This document shows positions 27,882-36,999 of a stretch of DNA of 64,000 nucleotides, piece by piece (within the stretch, counting starts at the first letter, position 1; each line of letters begins with the position of its first letter). Under the pieces are notes generated by a model, which saw only the letters and a program-made list of their open reading frames with translations, was not told the DNA's origin and made no database searches. This DNA comes from JBBTDV01 sp038042605. Its GTDB lineage: Bacteria; Bdellovibrionota; UBA1018. Both the position numbers and the translations under genes were made by a program. Where the stretch lies: contig CAYHPW010000009.1 in NCBI GenBank assembly GCA_964358645.1, positions 1 through 64,000 of the forward strand, in the 5' to 3' direction.

Positions 27882-28652
27882 ATGCAAATCAAAGGGAAGG
27901 TTTTTCTAGTTTCTGGGGGCGCATCCGGCCTTGGAGCCGCTTGCGTGGAGCGCTTCTACGAGCAAGGTGCTTCGGTGGTATTGATCGACAAAAACAAGGA
28001 AGTGGGAGAAGCTTTAGCAAAAAAACTTGGCGGTGCCACGCGTTTTGTCGCGGCTGATGTGTCCCAAGAGAAAGACGTGCAAACTGCGATCGATGTAGCG
28101 TGGAATGATTTTGGTAATCTCCACGGTGCCGTTTGTTGCGCAGGCGTAGGCACCCCTTGCCGTATTGTGGACAAGACCAACACAGCTCACCCGCTTGATT
28201 TGTTTTCTAAAATCATCCAGGTGAACCTGGTGGGAACCTTCAACGTGATAAGACTGGTTGCATCTTCCATCATAAAGCGTGGCACAGAAGCTGGTAAAGA
28301 AAGAGCTGTTATAATAAGCACCGCCTCGGTGGCCGCATTCGAGGGGCAGATAGGTCAGGCCGCGTATTCAGCTTCAAAGGGTGGCATAGTAGCGATGACC
28401 TTGCCGATTGCCAGGGAGTTAGCACGCTTCGGGATCCGTGTGCTGACAATCGCGCCTGGAATATTCGATACCCCGATGCTAGCTGGACTCTCCGAAGAAG
28501 TCCGCGCCTCGCTTGGACAACAAGTGCCGTTTCCGCCAAGGTTGGGGCGTCCAGTCGAATACGCACAGCTCGCCCAGAGCATTATTGAAAACGAGATGTT
28601 AAATGGTGAAGTTATAAGAATTGATGGAGCTATCCGGATGGCCGCCAAATAG
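27882..28652 (+). CDS. SDR oxidoreductase, 3-hydroxyacyl-CoA dehydrogenase type II-like
   Basis: A 256-residue NAD-dependent short-chain dehydrogenase. The cofactor motif is GGASGLGA. The active site comprises serine in ISTASVAAFEGQIGQ plus the YSASK tyrosine and lysine. RELARFGIRVLTIAPGIFDT is also characteristic of HSD10/HADH2-like enzymes. The start at 27882 is fixed by AGGAGG 5 nt upstream; an earlier in-frame codon lies inside the CoA-transferase gene. With that gene it forms a likely fatty or branched-chain acyl-CoA oxidation operon. Confidence 0.88.
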   Translation: MQIKGKVFLVSGGASGLGAACVERFYEQGASVVLIDKNKEVGEALAKKLGGATRFVAADVSQEKDVQTAIDVAWNDFGNLHGAVCCAGVGTPCRIVDKTNTAHPLDLFSKIIQVNLVGTFNVIRLVASSIIKRGTEAGKERAVIISTASVAAFEGQIGQAAYSASKGGIVAMTLPIARELARFGIRVLTIAPGIFDTPMLAGLSEEVRASLGQQVPFPPRLGRPVEYAQLAQSIIENEMLNGEVIRIDGAIRMAAK

Positions 28653-28661
28653 CGGCCATCC
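28636..28661. terminator. bidirectional hairpin at the ends of two convergent genes
   Basis: GGATGGCCGC (28636-28645) and GCGGCCATCC (28652-28661) are perfect 10-bp arms around a 6-nt loop. The hairpin spans the SDR stop codon. It lies 12 bp from the end of the convergent secreted-protein gene. No T-tract follows on either strand. Confidence 0.6.
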
Positions 28662-28673
28662 AAAATCTAATAA

Positions 28674-29381
28674 CTATTCAAGTGAATAGCTGTTGAGAAG
28701 TTGTTCCAGCTTCATCGTGCCGGCATTGTCATGAGGGCAATATGAATAGGAAATAATATATCCATTCGCGCCGGCTATCATGGTCGGTATCGCGAGTCCT
28801 TGGAGTTTTGGCAGGAAATAATCAATCAGATTATCCAAGCCTAGTATTCCAAGAATTGAGCGAGCCCATGCCATCTTTGGTGCGAATGCTTCAATTATAA
28901 GGTCACCAGTTTTGGTAACACGGATCGCTTCATAATAATTCTTATCAAAAGACTGTCCCCATAATTCATTTTCTATGGCGACATTCGGAGCGAACGTCTT
29001 GATGCGGCCGTTATCGGAAAAAGACAGGTTATCAAGAAACAAATCACCGAATCTCTTGAACTGGTACCAGCTTCTGCCTTCAGGAGCAACCACAGCATCA
29101 TTCCTTGATAGGGCATAAAAAACGCGGCAGTCATACCGCTTGCCCATCTCGATATTATCGCCTATCAGCACCCTACCTTCAGTATCAATATGCGTAGGCT
29201 TAATCGCGTTATTGAATTCTTTGACGAGAGTCATGATGTAAGGATTCAACGTTATGGTCTCAACGAAATCAAAACCACCGCCAGGACTTTTTTTCTTCTT
29301 GCCCATCGCTGACGCCGGGTCCATACCGGCAGCTAAAACAAGCATCACTGACAGCAAAACAAATCTATTAAAATTAGCCAT
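28674..29381 (-). CDS. periplasmic hypothetical protein
   Basis: A 235-residue protein with a signal peptide (FVLLSVMLVLAAGMDPASA) followed by a lysine cluster GKKKKS. The mature domain alternates beta strands and short helices (EGRVLIGDNIEMGKRYDCRV). Only two cysteines are present. The start at 29381 is supported by a GGAGGGGG site; an in-frame codon at 29405 lies upstream of it. No known family is recognised. It is divergent from the 2-oxoacid oxidoreductase operon. Confidence 0.65.
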   Translation of the reverse strand: MANFNRFVLLSVMLVLAAGMDPASAMGKKKKSPGGGFDFVETITLNPYIMTLVKEFNNAIKPTHIDTEGRVLIGDNIEMGKRYDCRVFYALSRNDAVVAPEGRSWYQFKRFGDLFLDNLSFSDNGRIKTFAPNVAIENELWGQSFDKNYYEAIRVTKTGDLIIEAFAPKMAWARSILGILGLDNLIDYFLPKLQGLAIPTMIAGANGYIISYSYCPHDNAGTMKLEQLLNSYSLE

Positions 29382-29494
29382 TTTCCCCCTCCTTAATCGG
29401 CTCAAATACTATTAATACAAATCATTAACAGAGGAGTAGAGCATGAGTTCTGATCATTGACAATAGCGGGTTTCATGATAACTGATTTACTCGA

Positions 29495-31759
29495 ATGATC
29501 CAATTCCGTATTCATGGCCGCGGAGGGCAAGGCGGCGTGACCTTGGCCAAGATGTTAGCCTTCATGTACTGGACTGAAGGCAAATGGGTTCAAGCATTCG
29601 GAAGTTACTCCGCAGAACGCACCGGAGCGCCGCTCCAGGCATTCATATTGGCGGATGATGTTGAAATCACAAACCGTAGCGGCGTTTACACTCCAGACCA
29701 TCTTATCATCGTGGACTCAACCCTGCTTGGCGAAAGCATTCTCTCGGGGCTGTGCGTGGATGGAACGCTGCTAATAGACACGCCGCATGAGCCGGCTAAT
29801 TTCGTGCAATTCACCGGACGGAAAATAGCCACGGTAAATGGACGCTCAATAGCACTTAGGCACAAGCTCGGAACAAAAACGACACCTATCACCAATTCAG
29901 CGATGTCCGGAGCAGCAGCAAAAGTTTTCGGTATCAAATTCGAAACAGTCGAAAAAATGCTAAAATCGCTTGGTTTTTCGCAGGCAAATTTAATCGCGGC
30001 CAAAGACGCTTACAACGAAGTGAAATCAGCACGGATGCCAGGCGAACCCAAAATCATTCCGGTTGTAGTGCCGAAGGATCCAGTCCCTCCGCTTGTTACC
30101 GGTAATCTAGGGACAGAACCAAAACTCAATATCGCCGACTGGAAAAGCCGCGAACCTTTTTATCGTGATCTGGTACCGCCATGTAACTTCAGTTGCCCTG
30201 CCGGGAATAATGTACGTGGTTTTATTTCAGAACTTGCCAATGGCGAAATGGATAAGGCGCTTGAGATTCTACGTGAAACATCACCGCTCCCAGGGTCCAC
30301 TTCGCGGGTCTGCCCGCATTTCTGCGAGGAATACTGCAACCGCGTCGCGGTTGACCAGAGGATCAACGTTCACTCGCTCGAACGTCTCGCGGCGGATCAT
30401 GGAAAAATCAATGCCACTAAACCCCCGGTTAGTAGAAAAGAAAAAATAGCGATAATCGGCTCCGGTCCCGCGGGGCTTTCCGCCGCCTACCATCTAAGAA
30501 AAAAAGGCTATCAATGCACGGTTTTTGAAAGTTTACCCGAACCTGGCGGCATGCTGAGGGCCGGCATCCCAGATTTCAGGCTCCCTAAAAATATATTACA
30601 AGATGAGATCCGACTGATCGAGGATCTCGGCGTCGAGATCCGCTGCAATAGCGCGATCCGTTCCAAAACCGCGTTTGATAAACTCATGCAGGAATATAGT
30701 GCCGTGGTCTTGGCGGTTGGCTTGAGCGCCGGTCATGACTTGCCAATCAAAGGCGCCAACCAAAAACACATTCTACACGGGCTTGATTTTCTCCGCAGGA
30801 TACACTTTGGCGAAAAAGTAAATCCAGGTTCCCAAGCCGTAGTGATAGGCGGAGGCAACACGGCGATCGATTCATCACGTGTGGCTCTTCGCAGTGGCGC
30901 CGGGAAAGTTACCATTGTATATCGCAGGACGCGCGAAGAAATGCCTGCCATCCGTGAGGAAATAGAAGCCGCGGAAAAAGAAGGCGTTATATTGAAATTT
31001 CTTCTTTCTCCTGACAGCGTTATTTCAAGCGGGACGAAAAACATCCTTAAACTCCAAAAAATGCGGCTATCGGAAGCTGGGCCTGATGGCAGAAGAAAAC
31101 CCATGACAATTCCTGGCGAGTTCGAAGAGCTCGAGTTTTCCAGCATCATCTTGGCAACAGGACAAGTCGCGGATCTTTATTTTTCCGCCGGCAGCGTCGA
31201 CACAAAAGACGGCCTCTTGGCGGCAAACCACTATGGCGTCACTTCTAATCCTAAAATTTTCGGCGCCGGTGACGTGGTCACAAATGACGGCACCGTGACA
31301 CACGCAATAGGATCAGGCCTGCGCGCGGCCCAGGCGGTGGACCGCTTTTTTTCAGCGGAACCGCAGACGCAACAACCTGACAGCGAGCCATTCATCACAC
31401 CGGATGAAATGAAGCTTTACTACTTCACGCCCACCGGCCGGGCTGAGAGCACGGAACGCGCTATAGTGGAACGGATCCAAGATTTTGAGGAAATAACACT
31501 TGGCCTTGACCAGCACACCGGACAAAACGAGGCGCTTCGCTGCCTGAGTTGCGGATCATGCAACGGGTGTCTGGGCTTCCACGAAGGGAAATGCGAGCTC
31601 TTTTGCCCGGAGCGCGCAATTGACCGGATCAGCCTGAGCAGAGTGGATGTGAACCTTGCCAACTGCAAAGGCTGCCTAGTATGTATGGAAGTCTGCCCAA
31701 GAAATGCGATAGATTACCGCCAAGCACACATAACCCACATAAAAGGAGCTGCAAAATGA
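29495..31759 (+). CDS. 2-oxoacid oxidoreductase gamma subunit fused to GltD-type flavoprotein and 2x[4Fe-4S] ferredoxin
   Basis: A 754-residue three-part fusion. Residues about 1-185 are the pyruvate/2-oxoacid:acceptor oxidoreductase gamma domain (HGRGGQGGVTLAKM, GSYSAERTGAPL). Residues about 220-630 are a glutamate-synthase-small-chain-like NAD(P)/FAD reductase with N-terminal Fe-S cysteines (CNFSCPAGN, CPHFCEEYCN), an FAD motif (IIGSGPAGLSAAY) and an NAD(P) motif (VIGGGNTAIDSSR). The C terminus carries 4Fe-4S clusters (CLSCGSCNGC, CKGCLVCMEVCP). Electrons from 2-oxoacid decarboxylation could therefore pass directly to or from NAD(P)H. It is first of three genes encoding the whole complex; the alpha gene overlaps it by 4 bp. 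Confidence 0.9.
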   Translation: MIQFRIHGRGGQGGVTLAKMLAFMYWTEGKWVQAFGSYSAERTGAPLQAFILADDVEITNRSGVYTPDHLIIVDSTLLGESILSGLCVDGTLLIDTPHEPANFVQFTGRKIATVNGRSIALRHKLGTKTTPITNSAMSGAAAKVFGIKFETVEKMLKSLGFSQANLIAAKDAYNEVKSARMPGEPKIIPVVVPKDPVPPLVTGNLGTEPKLNIADWKSREPFYRDLVPPCNFSCPAGNNVRGFISELANGEMDKALEILRETSPLPGSTSRVCPHFCEEYCNRVAVDQRINVHSLERLAADHGKINATKPPVSRKEKIAIIGSGPAGLSAAYHLRKKGYQCTVFESLPEPGGMLRAGIPDFRLPKNILQDEIRLIEDLGVEIRCNSAIRSKTAFDKLMQEYSAVVLAVGLSAGHDLPIKGANQKHILHGLDFLRRIHFGEKVNPGSQAVVIGGGNTAIDSSRVALRSGAGKVTIVYRRTREEMPAIREEIEAAEKEGVILKFLLSPDSVISSGTKNILKLQKMRLSEAGPDGRRKPMTIPGEFEELEFSSIILATGQVADLYFSAGSVDTKDGLLAANHYGVTSNPKIFGAGDVVTNDGTVTHAIGSGLRAAQAVDRFFSAEPQTQQPDSEPFITPDEMKLYYFTPTGRAESTERAIVERIQDFEEITLGLDQHTGQNEALRCLSCGSCNGCLGFHEGKCELFCPERAIDRISLSRVDVNLANCKGCLVCMEVCPRNAIDYRQAHITHIKGAAK

Positions 31760-32949
31760 TCCAGGAGCTGTGCACCGCTAACTACGCCGGTGGCTGGACA
31801 TTTGCTCTTTGCGGAAATGCTAATCGCGGAGCCAGGGGCTGCGGCACCGGCATCTATCCCATCACCCCACAAACCGAGGTTGTTGAAACCGTGGTCTCAC
31901 TGTTTGAAAAAGGAATGATAAAAAAAGGCCGGATCTTCCATGTCGAATCCGAGCACAGTGCCATGGCAGCTTGCATAGGTCTAAGCATGGAGGGCGCACG
32001 CTCATTCACCGCCACTTCATCAAATGGTGCGGCTTACATGGCCGAGAACATAGTATGTGCCGCCCTTTACCGCCTGCCTATAGTCATGCAGGTAGTGAAC
32101 AGGACGCTTGGCCCACCATGGAATATCTGGGCAGAACAAGGCGAAAGCCTCATGTTCCGCGACTGGGGCTGGATCCAAATTTACTGCGAGGACAACCAGG
32201 AACTTGTGGATCACATACTGATGTCATTTTATATTTCAGAGAACCACAAGGTGCTTCTACCCTCGATGCTTTGCGTGGACGCATTCATACTGAGCCACAC
32301 GATGATGCCAACATTGCTGCCAACCCAGGAGGAAGTGGACGCATTTCTCCCCGTGCTTGATCTGCCACACCGTCTGCGTGCTGAAAAACCATTCACCCAC
32401 GGAGGGCTCACCCAACCAAGGATCACGGCATCACACCGCCATGATATGGAACGCACCATGAGTAATGTTTTCGGATGCTATCAAGAGGTCCAAGACCGCT
32501 TCGAAAAAATATTTAATCGCAGGCCATCGGATCCCATTACCGGATACCGTCACGAAGACGCCGAGATCCTGCTCATCACAAGCTCGACAATAAGCAGTAC
32601 CGCAAGGCGCGTGATAAATCAGCGCAGGGAAAAGGGCCAGAAGATAGGCATGGTGCGGATTAAGATGCTCAGGCCGTTCCCGACCGATGCGCTGCTGTCG
32701 CTTTGTAAGAACGCCGGGCGTATCGCGATACTTGACCGCAATTTTGCTCTAGGCGCCCCACATGGGATTGGCGGGATTTTCGCACAAGACATTATCGCTG
32801 CATTTGGTTTCGCGGGCATTAACAAATTCATACAAAGTTATGTCCTAGGAATCGGCGGGATGGATGTCACATCCACTCAGATTGAAGAAGTGATTGACGA
32901 AGTTGCAAGCCTGAAGACCCCGGGCCCATCGATCTGGAAAGGGATATGA
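31756..32949 (+). CDS. 2-oxoacid:acceptor oxidoreductase alpha subunit (PorA-like)
   Basis: A 397-residue subunit with the family's GNANRGARGCGTGIYPITPQ start and the transketolase-type ESEHSAMAACIGLSMEGAR stretch. The C-terminal domain has MVRIKMLRPFPTDALL. Together with the beta subunit it binds TPP and the 2-oxoacid. The ATG at 31756 is chosen because GGAG lies 7 nt upstream and the start overlaps the previous stop (ATGA); an earlier in-frame ATG at 31681 is inside the fusion gene. The family match cannot separate pyruvate from branched-chain or other acids. Confidence 0.88.
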   Translation: MIQELCTANYAGGWTFALCGNANRGARGCGTGIYPITPQTEVVETVVSLFEKGMIKKGRIFHVESEHSAMAACIGLSMEGARSFTATSSNGAAYMAENIVCAALYRLPIVMQVVNRTLGPPWNIWAEQGESLMFRDWGWIQIYCEDNQELVDHILMSFYISENHKVLLPSMLCVDAFILSHTMMPTLLPTQEEVDAFLPVLDLPHRLRAEKPFTHGGLTQPRITASHRHDMERTMSNVFGCYQEVQDRFEKIFNRRPSDPITGYRHEDAEILLITSSTISSTARRVINQRREKGQKIGMVRIKMLRPFPTDALLSLCKNAGRIAILDRNFALGAPHGIGGIFAQDIIAAFGFAGINKFIQSYVLGIGGMDVTSTQIEEVIDEVASLKTPGPSIWKGI

Positions 32950-32952
32950 CAA

Positions 32953-33840
32953 ATGGCCGGTGAAAACCGATCCGACATTTTATGTTCAGAAAATACTAAC
33001 TGCGCAGGTTGCGGAATGTCGATCGCCCTTAATTTCATAGGCGATGTCCTGATGCGTGACTGGGGCAAGAACGTTAAAATGGCCGTCCCGGCATGCTGCG
33101 GGATAGTGACGCCACATTCATTCCCGTTTTCATCTTATAAAGTGCCGGTGTTGGCGGCAACGTTTGCTTCCTCCTCTGTAGTCGCGGCTGGAATGAAGGC
33201 CGTGCAAAAAATGAACGGTGAGCAAGGCCAGGTCCTCGCTTTCGCTGGGGACGGCGGGACATTCGACATTGGGATGGCTTGCCTGTCAGCCACCGCCGAA
33301 CGCAACGAGGATATTATCTACATCTGTTACGACAACGAAGTATACGGAAACACCGGCGCACAGCGGAGCTCAGCAACACCTTTAGGCGCATCGACGACAA
33401 CGACGCCAGGAGGTAAGAGCGAACATAAAAAAGACATCGTTTCTATCATGGCGGACCACGGGATTCCTTATGCAGCCACGCTGAGCATCGGTTATCCGGA
33501 TGACTTCAAGCGGAAGATCGAGACGGCGTCAAAAACCGAGGGATTCCGCTTCCTGCACATTCTTTCACCATGCATCCCGAACTGGAAGAGCGAGCCATCT
33601 GACACCATCAAGCTATCAAGGCTGGCTGTGGAAACCGGGATCTTTCCACTTTATGAGATCTTCAACAGACACGGGTACCGGGTTAACGTCAAACCGCAGG
33701 AACTGAAGCCAGTTGAAGCATACCTTTCGTTGCAAAAGCGATTTTCAAAAACAGCGCCTGAAGTTTGGAAATCTTACCAGCAGGATGTCAGACGCAACTG
33801 GGAACGGCTGTTGAAACTCGAAAAAATATTCCCTGCATAG
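32953..33840 (+). CDS. 2-oxoacid:acceptor oxidoreductase beta subunit (PorB-like)
   Basis: A 295-residue TPP-binding subunit. Its Fe-S cysteines begin with NTNCAGCGM and include the later SPCIPNW. The TPP motif is GDGGTFDIGMACLSATAERN followed by DNEVYGNTGAQRS. It follows the alpha gene after 3 bp and completes a PorG-fusion/PorA/PorB complex. Such enzymes are oxygen-sensitive in most organisms, which is notable next to a cbb3 oxidase that works at low oxygen. Confidence 0.9.
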   Translation: MAGENRSDILCSENTNCAGCGMSIALNFIGDVLMRDWGKNVKMAVPACCGIVTPHSFPFSSYKVPVLAATFASSSVVAAGMKAVQKMNGEQGQVLAFAGDGGTFDIGMACLSATAERNEDIIYICYDNEVYGNTGAQRSSATPLGASTTTTPGGKSEHKKDIVSIMADHGIPYAATLSIGYPDDFKRKIETASKTEGFRFLHILSPCIPNWKSEPSDTIKLSRLAVETGIFPLYEIFNRHGYRVNVKPQELKPVEAYLSLQKRFSKTAPEVWKSYQQDVRRNWERLLKLEKIFPA

Positions 33841-33852
33841 CTAACGTCCGTA

Positions 33853-34455
33853 TCACCAGCTTATCACGATATCGCGGCGGAACACTTTCCTGAAGAGATC
33901 GGATTTCTTTTTCGCCGCCAACTTGCTCGACCGGCAAGCAAGACCCTGGCGACAGCCGCTATTAATGCGCAACATGACTTTTGATTTCAGGATCTTGCAT
34001 TCTAGGCTTCTGACAAGACTTTCGTGGGCACGGTCAAGACCATCAGCAATACGCACTATCGCGGCAAGTTTCTGGATTGTTTTCTTTTTGTCCTTGCTGA
34101 GCGACTTGTAATACTGGTGTTTATTCGAAGGCAGAGCACGCCTGTGGTATCGCGCGATCAAACCTATCATGATGCGCTCACGGCGCGGTAATTTTAAAAG
34201 CGGCGAATTAATTATGATGGACATCGCTTCCTTGTGATGTTTACCGCCGGCCTGCCAGCCGATGTCGTGCAATATCGATCCGGCTTTGAGCCACAGGCGT
34301 TCTTTCTTCCCGAGTGCATGCAGTGGAATAAGGCCGTCAAAAATACCAAGCGCGATCTTTGCCACCTGTCGGCCGTGTTCCTCCTGAAACTGACATGACC
34401 TTGCCAACCCCAACACGTGCTTCATCATGAAAGAATCTTGGTAAGCCTCTGACAT
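33853..34455 (-). CDS. HD-domain protein resembling the Ppx/GppA C-terminal domain
   Basis: A 200-residue protein with a single HD phosphohydrolase core. The metal motif is ILHDIGW, a second histidine block is RYHRRALPSNKH and the aspartate is in VRIADGLDRAH. The layout matches the C-terminal HD domain of exopolyphosphatase without its ASKHA half. The gene overlaps the upstream CHAD gene by 31 bp. CHAD domains bind polyphosphate, so a joint role in polyphosphate handling is a reasonable inference. Confidence 0.7.
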   Translation of the reverse strand: MSEAYQDSFMMKHVLGLARSCQFQEEHGRQVAKIALGIFDGLIPLHALGKKERLWLKAGSILHDIGWQAGGKHHKEAMSIIINSPLLKLPRRERIMIGLIARYHRRALPSNKHQYYKSLSKDKKKTIQKLAAIVRIADGLDRAHESLVRSLECKILKSKVMLRINSGCRQGLACRSSKLAAKKKSDLFRKVFRRDIVISW

Positions 34456-35318
34456 GTCCGTTCCCTTTTAAGTTTCCTCCAAAGCTCTATGAATTCCCGA
34501 TAGCTATCGGACCGTAACATTGAATATTTTTCCATGAGATATTTTTCCGCCAACGGGAGCTGCCCGAGCCAGACATCAAAATCATGTACTCTGCCAAGCG
34601 CGGTTTGAAGTTTGCGCACTTTTTTTATAAACACGCTCCCTTCATTTCCCAATAACGGCTCAAAACACTCAAGCGTATATCTCAGGCGCTTCGCAGCGAT
34701 CCTCATTTGATGGAGCTCAGCTACCATGGATGGCATCATGGCATATTTTTCATAACCAAGCAGCTCGTGTAATTTCGATAAAACAGTGGTCCTCGCGTGC
34801 TTCCGGCATTCCATTGTTGAATCAGCCGTGCTGGTAACGCGCATTTGTCCAAGCACTGACTGAATTTCATTAAGTGTTTTTTTCTGATTGAGTGCGCGCG
34901 CGGCATCACGTGCATTACGCTGAATTTGGCCACGGGCTTTTTTCAAAACAGTTATCATCCTGCTGATGCCGGCTTTTTCTTTTAATGGTTTCATCCCTAA
35001 ACGTAAATCACTTAAGAAATCAATCTGCACATCTAAATCTCTGGCGTTGCTCAGTTCTTTTGCCAATGCACGGATGGACTTGCGCCATTTCTTTAACGCG
35101 TCTTTAGGCATCACCAAATTTTTACGTAGTACGTGCTTAAAAACACTGAGCCCGGTACGCAATCTGCGCGAAGTCACGCGCGCCTGATGGATGGCCTCGA
35201 CCCTTTTTGTATTTTTTGCGCTCACTACACCGTCGTTGTAACGGGCCAAATCACCAAGCCATTCCCCAAGAACCAACTGCGCGCATTTCGTTAATGAGAC
35301 GTTTTGCATAATAACCAT
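34425..35318 (-). CDS. CHAD-domain protein
   Basis: About 297 residues making up one CHAD (conserved histidine alpha-helical) domain. Basic helices carry the conserved histidines: VEAIHQARVTSRRLR, LHQMRIAAKRLRYTLE and LQTALGRVHDFDVW. Such domains bind polyphosphate granules. No CYTH triphosphatase domain is attached. Start choice is open: ATGs at 35354, 35318 and 35309 are in frame, and a TATAAT-like sequence lies just before the latter two. It is the first gene of a pair with the HD protein. Confidence 0.82.
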   Translation of the reverse strand: MVIMQNVSLTKCAQLVLGEWLGDLARYNDGVVSAKNTKRVEAIHQARVTSRRLRTGLSVFKHVLRKNLVMPKDALKKWRKSIRALAKELSNARDLDVQIDFLSDLRLGMKPLKEKAGISRMITVLKKARGQIQRNARDAARALNQKKTLNEIQSVLGQMRVTSTADSTMECRKHARTTVLSKLHELLGYEKYAMMPSMVAELHQMRIAAKRLRYTLECFEPLLGNEGSVFIKKVRKLQTALGRVHDFDVWLGQLPLAEKYLMEKYSMLRSDSYREFIELWRKLKRERTCQRLTKILS

Positions 35319-35527
35319 ATTATAATATACGATTAGATCGGATGAGGCATTCAAAACTTTCTAGCGATAGCTATGATTTTATAGTGATGGGTTTCATAAT
35401 CGAAAAAGTACATGATTCCACTCATGTGCTAAACGCCGTGTCTCCGGCTTTCACGGCCAGCATTGCTTTTGCAGATATGGTGACAAAAGATATTGTGGCC
35501 GGCTAGGTGTAAATAGACTAGCTGGCT

Positions 35528-36988
35528 TTAGACCCCGCTAAGGTACTCTTCCATCTCGGTTTTTAGGTTCTCAGAACGTGTGCCGAAGACCGCCTGGATC
35601 CCGCTTCCGATCACGACCACGCCAGCGGCGCCGATGGCCTTTAGTTTCTCCTGGTCCACGCTTTTTATGTCAGCGACACTAACGCGCAAACGGGTGATGC
35701 ATGCGTCGAGGGTCTTGATATTATTTTTCCCGCCGAATGCAAACACAAGCTCATGTGCCGTTGAATTCACGGTGGCGGCGAGTTCGGTAGGTGATGCTTC
35801 TATATCGAGCTCTTCTAGCTCGCGGCCGGGGGTCATGAGATTAAATTTTGTGATTACGAATTTAAAAATGCCGAAATACATAAGCCCCCACGCCGGCCCC
35901 ACCACCCAGAACCAAAGCGCGTTTGAAGATTTGGAAAACAACACCAGGTAATCAATGAGTCCGTGTGAGAAAGTCGTCCCGTGCTTGATGCCAAGAAGTA
36001 TGCAGGCGAAAAAAGCAGCGGAGGACAAAAACGAGTGGAGCACGTATAAAAGCGGCGCGATGAAAAGAAATGAGAACTCAATCGGCTCCGTGATGCCGGT
36101 TAAAAACGATGTAAGGGCGGCGGAGATCATGATCCCGCCTACTTTAGCGCGGTTTTCCGGGCGCGCGCATCGCCACATCGCGATCGCTGCGGCGGGGAGG
36201 CCGAACATCTTGAACAGATAACCGCCCGCAAGATTGCCGGCCATCGGGTCGCCAGCGATGAAGCGGTGGATTTCGCCACGGATCGTCTCGCCAGTGGCGG
36301 AGTTCACGTACTGACCGACTTCGAAAAAGAACGGGACGTTCCAGATATGGTGAAGCCCAAATGGGATGAGCAGGCGTTCAACAAGGCCATAAAGTGAAAA
36401 CGCCGCAAGCGGGCTCCCTGACGAGGCCCAATGTGAAAACCCGGCGATCCCTCTGCCGATCGGCGGCCACACAAGACTCATCGCCAAACCGACAAAAATC
36501 GCAGAAAAAGCCGTGACGATGGGAACGAAGCGCTTTCCGCCAAAGAAGCCAAGGTAAGAGGGGAGCTGGATCTTATAGTACCTGTTGTAAAGAACGCCTG
36601 CGATGGCGCCCATTACGATACCGCCGAAAACGCCGGTATCAATTGCGGTGATACCCATGACTGTCTTAGTGTCGTTGCCCATGAGTTTGGCTATCACGCC
36701 CATCGTGGCCAACATCACGGCAAAACCTACAGTGGACGCGAGGCCTGCAACCCCGTCGTTATCGGTGAATCCCAGAGCGACTCCGATTGCAAAAATCAGC
36801 GGAAGGTTGCCGAATATCGCTCCACCGGCTTGCTCCATGACGCTTGATACGCCTACTGGCAGCCATGAAAAATGAGCTGCCCCGATTCCAAGTAAAAGTC
36901 CCGCTGCAGGGAGCACCGCCACCGGGAGCATGAGAGCTTTACCGAGGCGTTGGACTGATGCAAACATTTTATCTTTCCAGAAACTCAT
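35528..36988 (-). CDS. ptsG: glucose-specific PTS enzyme IICB
   Basis: A 486-residue membrane transporter that phosphorylates glucose during uptake. The EIIC part has about ten transmembrane segments with GLHHIWNVPFFFEVGQ and GITEPIEFSFLFIAPLLY. The EIIB domain carries the phosphocysteine C430 in TLDACITRLRV. Compared from memory with E. coli PtsG, similarity is strikingly high along the whole length, suggesting lateral origin or strong conservation. It lies 11 bp after the EIIA-HPr-EI gene with an AAGGAG site. The two genes make a complete glucose PTS. Confidence 0.92.
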   Translation of the reverse strand: MSFWKDKMFASVQRLGKALMLPVAVLPAAGLLLGIGAAHFSWLPVGVSSVMEQAGGAIFGNLPLIFAIGVALGFTDNDGVAGLASTVGFAVMLATMGVIAKLMGNDTKTVMGITAIDTGVFGGIVMGAIAGVLYNRYYKIQLPSYLGFFGGKRFVPIVTAFSAIFVGLAMSLVWPPIGRGIAGFSHWASSGSPLAAFSLYGLVERLLIPFGLHHIWNVPFFFEVGQYVNSATGETIRGEIHRFIAGDPMAGNLAGGYLFKMFGLPAAAIAMWRCARPENRAKVGGIMISAALTSFLTGITEPIEFSFLFIAPLLYVLHSFLSSAAFFACILLGIKHGTTFSHGLIDYLVLFSKSSNALWFWVVGPAWGLMYFGIFKFVITKFNLMTPGRELEELDIEASPTELAATVNSTAHELVFAFGGKNNIKTLDACITRLRVSVADIKSVDQEKLKAIGAAGVVVIGSGIQAVFGTRSENLKTEMEEYLSGV

Positions 36989-36999
36989 AATGGTTCTCC

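Noticed and set aside
29446..29460. Five-codon frame with a GAGGAG site before the Por operon, possible leader peptide
   Set aside because: Too short and without regulatory codons or an attenuator hairpin.
35342..35506. Plus-strand 54-codon ORF between the CHAD gene and ptsG
   Set aside because: No ribosome site, no recognisable family, and it overlaps the likely promoter of the CHAD gene; coding is not supported.
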